A stretch of 64,000 nucleotides of DNA from Welwitschia mirabilis. Its lineage: Eukaryota; Gnetophyta; Gnetopsida; Welwitschiales. The stretch is taken from NCBI GenBank assembly GCA_051453625.1, contig JBOZIK010000001.1, positions 186,438,315 through 186,502,314 on the forward strand, given 5' to 3'. Of the stretch, positions 58,421 to 64,000 are shown in pieces (position 1 is the stretch's first letter; every line of letters begins with the position of its first letter). Under the pieces are notes generated by a model. The model had not been told where the DNA came from. It saw only the letters and a list, made by a program, of their open reading frames with translations, and ran no database searches. The position numbers and the translations under genes are program-made.

Positions 58421-59979
58421 ATTAGCTGAAGGCATTAAACGTGAACAACATAATGACTAACTATATGAAGTTAATATTTTCAAGTTTTGGGGGAAATATT
58501 AAGGACAAATGTATTCAAATTATTTAATCTTGTCATAATTCCCATGTGTATACCAAAAATTCTATAATTCATTTTTCTCAAAATAGTAAAAGAAGCTCTA
58601 GCTCATATTTATAATATTCTTCTTCTTTATTTTAAACTTCAATATCTTCATATAGCTTTACAAATTTGATCTTTAAGAATGATGAAACATAAGTGAATCT
58701 TAAATTATTCCTCAACAAGGAAAAAGATAAGCCTTATAAACCCATAAAGAGATGAATCTATATGAAATGAAAAAATAACTACATGTACTATCTTGTTGAG
58801 GTGTGAATCATGTGCTCTTCTTTTGTAATTAATAATATTTAATTATAACCTATAATATTATCATCTAAGTCACACAAATAGATACTAGTATAGAGATTCA
58901 GCCCAATGTAATACTCTAGAGAGGAATTCTAAGTACATTTAGAAAAATTTCTTCATTTATAAAGGTAAAAAATGATTTTATATTTAATTCCAAAATATAA
59001 AGACTTAAAAATGCAATGATGGATGAAGTGTAAGGAACTGTGAAATGGATATGAAATGACAATGTAGAAATAAATTGCAATCCTAAATGTAGTTCACTAA
59101 CCAAGTTTATTAACTTATTGTCGCCCAAGTTGGTCCTAATATATTATATTAAAATCAAAAATAAATTAAATGCAATTAACTTGATTTCAACATAACATAT
59201 AAAGAAAATAAAAGAAAAAGTAATAAAAACAAAATGATCTTTTATTAATTACAATGTTTTTATATTATGTTAAAAGTAGTTGTTCCTTAGTGAAGGAAAT
59301 ACAAACCAATACTAAGGTAAGCTTCTCGACTAAGCTAGATGAATCACTTATACATACGATCTCTAAATCATTACAAGAATAATTTATGCACTAAAGATGC
59401 TTACAAATGAGGACTCCTAGGTGAGATTAGGATTGAGGTGGTTAGGATCCTTTCATTTGTAGTGGTAGATGGGAGTTACAATTAGGCAATTATTATTTTT
59501 ATCATGTAGCCTAGGTAGGATAGAGAAGATTACCCATCTTATAGTGTTAGGTGGAATCTTTATCTTTTTTGTATTAGGTGGAGCTTGTAATGATGAGTGA
59601 AACACTTGAACTTTGGATCATGATGCCTCTATTAATTGATGTTATTATCATGCATTTTTAACATCACCATGATATCACTACTACATGTGATAGTTACATC
59701 TCTTCTCTCATGCTTTATCCTCTAATGCTTTTTCTTCTAGCAGTAGGTAGAATATAATTTCTTTATTTAGCAGTGATTTCCTCAATAAATTACTCCATAA
59801 TTACTTAGTTTTAATATAAATTATTCTTTATTTTTTAATCTTTAGTCCTTGACATTAATATTAGTAATTTGAGAATTAAACCTATAAAATAGGCCTAAAA
59901 GAAACTCCAAACCACATATCAAATGTGATAAGTTAGCTACATATAATGGCCATAGGACATAAATGTAATAATGAAATTT

Positions 59980-60760
59980 TTTTGAGTTGGAACCTACAAA
60001 ATCGCATCTTACTATGAATGATGAGCCTTATGCTAAATCCACTTAAGATGCTATATTGATACATGCTACATAGGAAAAGTATGAAGATTCAATAAATAAT
60101 GAAACTTAGAAGCTTATTAATCCATCTTTTAGAAAAAGAGTAGTATCAAACAAATGGATTTCATAAATAATTTTGGATTAAACAACTCTCTTGATAAACT
60201 CAAAGCACAACCTTTAGTTAATGGATCTTTTAAAAAATCCTAGAATTAACTAAAAGGAAGTTTTTACATATATAGCTAAATAGCTTTAATTATAACATTT
60301 GTTTATTTAGCTATATAGTAAGATTGATTGATACATTAGTTATATGTTAAAACTATCTTTTTGAAGTGATATTCAAAAGGACATTTTCATGGCATAACCT
60401 AAAGGATTTAAAATGAAAGATTAGGAACATAATAGTTGTAGGCTAAAGAAATCTCTCTATCATCTAACCATGTGATTATCATTATAAATTTTAAGAGTAA
60501 AATAGATTGATTTTGAGATATGTTATTACTAATTAGTATCATTATTTTCATCAAGAAGTAAAGAGGTAAATTTCATTTTTCTATTATATTGGTCGATGAT
60601 ATCTTAATTTCAAAATACTATGTATATTTAATCAGAATTCTAAGAAGCATGAAACTAAAACTTTTGAAATTATTGATCTTAAGAAAATATAAACATTGTT
60701 TAGACATTAAAATTTAATAATAAGATGTTAAGATTATTCTCTTTTAATAAAATACATTAG
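59980..60760 (+). pseudogene. Copia reverse transcriptase
   Basis: EPTKSHLTMNDEPY at about 59990, VVSNKWIS (60150), DIQKDIFMA-PKGFKMKD (60370), RLKKSLYHL (60440) and ILVDDILIS near 60586-60610, the catalytic Y-V-D-D box with the tyrosine changed to leucine. All lie in order on the plus strand in shifting frames. RVT_2-type copia RT, inactive. Confidence 0.85.
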
Positions 60761-60799
60761 ATGTGTTCTAGAAAAATTTTAGATAGAAAATTATAAGTA

Positions 60800-61460
60800 A
60801 TTTTATATGCCAATGGAAGTGAAAACTAAATTATTAGAAGATGATTATCCACTACTTTGTGATGCTATAATGTATAGAAGATTAGTTGAATTTATCATTT
60901 ATGCAATTAACACAAAAATAGATGTGGTGCTTGTAGCTAATATATTATCAATAGTCATGCATAAATCACATTAGAATCACTAAAATACAATTATTAAAGG
61001 TTTACAATATTTAAAGAATACATCAAATTATGATTTAAGGTATTAAATAAATTAAGATTTTAAATTGTATGCATAATCAAATGAAATTTTTTATAAGATA
61101 CAAATATTAGATGATTAACAATAAGGTGCATTAATTTTATAGGAAACTTACCTATTTCATAGGAATCTAAGTTGAAAAAAATTAGCTATAGATTCTTTAG
61201 TATAAGAAAATTACATAGTATTCTAAAAAATGTATAAGATGATTATTTAATTACATAAGCTATTAGCACTTATAAACATGAAGAAAAAAGGGTCAGTTAA
61301 GTGGAAAAAAGGGTTAGTTATTAGATTTATCAAATCCTTCTTGAAATGAAGTAAATCATTCATTTCAAGAAGAATTTGGTGGTACTTGTCTTACAAAATT
61401 AAAACCTATTAAAACCACTTTACTAGAATAGGTAATAATCAAATTGTATATGAAGACTCA
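60800..61460 (+). pseudogene. Copia RNase H region
   Basis: PLLCDAIMYRRLVEFIIYAI near 60850 corresponds to the Y-R-x-L-V-G-x-L-x-Y-L block; IIKGLQYLKNTSNYDL near 60990 to R-V-L-R-Y-L-K-G-T; a Q-x-G-A-L block near 61120 and LAIDSLV-EN (61185) to the N-P-V-x-H-x-R-T-K-H-I-x-I-D end. Plus strand, broken by stops. The element's polypurine tract follows at 61591. Confidence 0.82.
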
Positions 61461-61603
61461 ATGAATTTGTAGAAGCATATATTTTTCCTTTATTCTTGGT
61501 TATGTAGTATACGAAGGCTATGTAAGCTTCCTTGGATATCTTCATTACTATAGTTATGCATCATAAGTATTCTTAGGTAGGAGCATAGATTGGATTGGGA
61601 GTA

Positions 61604-61961
61604 TGTACTACTTAAAATATTTGTAATTTACCTAGATAGTGATGCTAGATATTCTCATTATTTTAGCATTACATTTACATGCGAGTTTCCTCCAGGTACT
61701 CTAGTTTCTTACAAAATATTTTCCTTTTATATTTTCATTATAACTTATGTTAATATGTGAAGGATCATGCTTTATTAAACATGTGAAGGATATAAAATAA
61801 CTCTAGCCAATTAAGGATTATTCTAATGGATTATTATAATAATCATTACAAAATATTTGAATTACTAAGAATATACTTGAAAATGTTATTCTTTATCTTA
61901 TCCTTGCTTTCTGTAGTTTCAAGTGATATTTTTACATAATACTTACTTATAGATTTCTTCA
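61604..61961 (+). repeat. Copia 3' LTR (short)
   Basis: Follows the purine-rich TGGATTGGGAG. Starts TGTACTACTTAAAA and ends TTCTTCA; homologous to 56170-56483. The two differ substantially, so the insertion is ancient or the copies have decayed quickly. Confidence 0.72.
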
Positions 61962-63458
61962 AAACATTCATGAAATTTTAATACTTAAAAAATAACTAAA
62001 AATCTATATTCTTGTTCTTTATCATTGTCCATATTCATTTTCTTATTGTATCTAAGGAAATTACATTAAGAAAGAGAAGAGATTAAGCTTATTAACAAAT
62101 TTGAATACATTTGCACTGTTTTTAGTTCTTTTAGGAGATATTTTCTATTAATAGATTCTTTAAATAATATATTTTTATTAGGAACTTCTAATTATGATGA
62201 AGTATATGGAATCTTTCTTTTGAATTTCACTATAGTATTTAACATTATTATTTTATTTATTCTAACCTTAGCTTCCATAATCAATGGTTTCATCAATTTC
62301 TATAAGAAATTTCTTTCAAATTTCACAGTTATTTAATCCTTAAATTCTAGTTATTTTTCTAGATTTCTCCTTTACTATTATAATATTTTCCTTTATTTTG
62401 GATTTTATGAATCGGGTTTAAAATTTAATGTGATTTTAAGAACCATTATTAAGATAAAAATGATAAATAAAATAGTACAATTACACTTTTGATTTTTTTT
62501 TTAATTATTAGTCACATTCTTTAAATTTCTCTAAGTAGTTTTAAAGGTTTATGTTTCCTTAAATTTATAGATAATTATTTTACATTAACAAACTAAAAAA
62601 AGAATAAATAAATTAAGAGAAAGAGCTAGAAGTGGTGCAATTTTATTAATTCAAAAAATCATTTCATCATGCTTGATGTGAGTATCATGATGTAAGTTCT
62701 TAATTCACTATTTTATTCATTATTAGAATTGTATTATTGTTGATTACACATTAAATGCTTTTTTTTGAACTTAGCCAATTATCAATGAGCTTTCATTTAG
62801 ATTTTTCATACATTTAGTTTTACTCAAAAACTTAGGTGATTCCTTAGCTAAGATAGTTAACTGCTTTAAATCATCATGTTCAAAATAGTAAAGAACTATA
62901 TGTTCTTATTTAAGAGTGTTAAAATACTAGGACTATACTAGTGGATATGGAGAGACTTCTAAGGAATAACAATTGTGGGCATGGAAAACATTATTATCTT
63001 ATTTGATTATCGATGTTTTGTATGAATATTAGCTAGTTGTGGGAAAGTATATGTTTATCTTTTTAAAAAAAATTAATATCTATTACTTTCTTGTAACTAA
63101 TGTTTTTGTTTTTTCTAACCTCTTAATTTATCATTAGAAAATATAAGTAACTTATACCCTATTCTAGTATCATCTCTTGAAAATAGTTATTTTCATATTT
63201 TTTCCAATTATATTATGTAACCTTTAAATGTATATCATCAATTTACTATTTAGATAATGTAACCTTTCAATATATGTGGTAAGGCTTTATGTTTTAAAGT
63301 ACAAGATGTACTTATTGAGAGCTCTAATAAGCATAATTTTCATAATAGTCTTATGGAAAGATAATGATAAAGACTAAGATATTAGAATTAAAACAAAATA
63401 ATCTTAGTACATCATAATATACTCATTGAGGTAACTTGTAGTTTGAGAATATGGTAAG
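61962..63458. other. No recognisable gene
   Basis: AT-rich sequence without coding resemblance on either strand. Since an Athila-like LTR begins at 63459, this may include the 3' end of another such element, but I see no 3' UTR block and only a weak purine tract (GAGAATATGGTAAG) before the LTR. Confidence 0.5.
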
Positions 63459-64000
63459 TGTTGTGATGCCAACTTGACTTATTTAATAAACTTGTGAAGT
63501 ATATTTTCAGATCCTATTTGTAGGCTTTTTCTAGGGATTTATGCAAAATCTACAAAGCTTTCATACAAGCCAAAAGATATAATAATATTTCAAATAAAAA
63601 GCCATTTTTGGAAATGGTTGACCAAATAAAATTAATGAAGATATATTGGTTGTCATCACTATCATGAGGATGACAGAGGGAATGATAGTAAAAAAATTAT
63701 GATTGTCCTTTGTGTCGTGGGGACAACTATCAAGATGACATTAGCATTTTTGACACATGCAAAGCATTAGTTTGTAGATAGAGTATTGTACTCTTTTTCA
63801 TGGGAATGACACAATGGATAACACTCACAATAATGTGTAAAATTAATTAAATTATTATAAAAGGATGTATTTAACTTGTACCTATTTTTTTCACACCCTT
63901 TAGTGACCTATTCCAACCTATAAATAGACCCTTTCAGACCCTATTCAAAATCATATTTTTCATCTACATTCTTGTGATAATTGAAGATTATTGGAGATAA
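63459..64000 (+). mobile_element. Athila-like LTR, truncated by window end
   Basis: Begins TGTTGTGATGCCAACTTGAC, close to the LTR start at 2668 (TGTTGCAATGCTAATTTG). It contains GATGACAG, AATGATAG, GTCGTGGGGACAACTATC and AAGATGACA motifs at 63650-63740 and a TATA box at 63919. Better preserved than the LTR at 2668: it still has a CG in the motif block. The remainder, expected to be some 750 bases, lies beyond the window. Confidence 0.7.
63919..63926 (+). promoter_or_regulatory. Putative TATA box of Athila-like LTR
   Basis: TATAAATA within ACCTATAAATAGACCC, followed by a C-rich stretch, a good match to a plant core promoter. It lies 460 bases from the LTR start, similar to 569 in the LTR at 2668. 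Confidence 0.6.

Larger units (their letters stand above)
56170..61961 (+). mobile_element. Ty1/copia element, plus strand, two short LTRs
   Basis: Order LTR, gag region, integrase, RT, RNase H, polypurine tract (TGGATTGGGAG at 61591), LTR. The LTRs begin TGTATGATTTAAAA (56170) and TGTACTACTTAAAA (61604) and end CTTCA (56483 and 61961), giving about 314 and 358 bases. They share landmarks such as TGTAGT-TCAAGT and ACATAA. Flanks do not show a target duplication. A weak primer-binding site, TTAGAGTAAAAGCC, follows the left LTR. LTR divergence and the density of stops make this an old element of a lineage different from the minus-strand copia at 6-16 kb. Confidence 0.8.

Overview
This window looks like intergenic heterochromatin from a large, repeat-rich plant nuclear genome. 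It is very AT-rich, contains no intact host gene, and is built almost entirely of decayed LTR retrotransposons lying next to, inside or inverted against one another. Coding remnants can be followed by motif, but they carry many stops and frameshifts. Many stops fit loss of C at CAA, CAG and TGG codons, and CG dinucleotides are scarce, as expected for long-methylated repeats. A short plastid-derived insert (23S rRNA joined to psaA) supports a plant. Its psaA residues A-D-P-T-H-I-K-P-S weakly suggest a non-angiosperm seed plant or fern, but I would not rely on that. Sixteen runs of N interrupt the window, and several are flanked by duplicated sequence that may be assembly redundancy.

Layout. 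(1) 1-4.4 kb: end of an Athila-like Ty3/gypsy element, an LTR (2668-3970) beginning TG and ending CA, and a primer-binding site of Athila type; then a probable tRNA-derived SINE at 4.68-4.98 kb. (2) 5.9-16.2 kb: a long minus-strand Ty1/copia element with both LTRs, primer-binding site, polypurine tract, gag, integrase, reverse transcriptase and RNase H. A second LTR of another copia family sits between gag and integrase. A further piece of the same element upstream of its 5' LTR implies a tandem, LTR-sharing array. (3) 17.4-54.4 kb: a rearranged cluster of one Athila/Tat-like Ty3/gypsy family, here called G1. Recognisable G1 modules are ORF1, spacer R1, gag, protease, RT/RNase H, integrase, a 3' UTR block, an antisense ORF (aORF) and an LTR-like block (R2+R3). 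They recur in both orientations and form large inverted repeats, the best centred near 43.96 kb. The plastid insert lies in R1 at 23.81-23.97 kb. (4) 54.5-55.6 kb: a better-preserved solo copia LTR. (5) 56.2-62.0 kb: a plus-strand copia element with two short LTRs. (6) 63.46-64.0 kb: start of another Athila-like LTR, cut by the window end.

The recognisable genes are retrotransposon genes: gag makes the capsid, protease matures it, RT/RNase H makes DNA and integrase inserts it. None appears able to function here. The least explained components are the antisense ORF found in five G1 copies, the R2 block with regularly spaced 20-bp dyads, and ORF1/R1. These are the best candidates for under-described biology.
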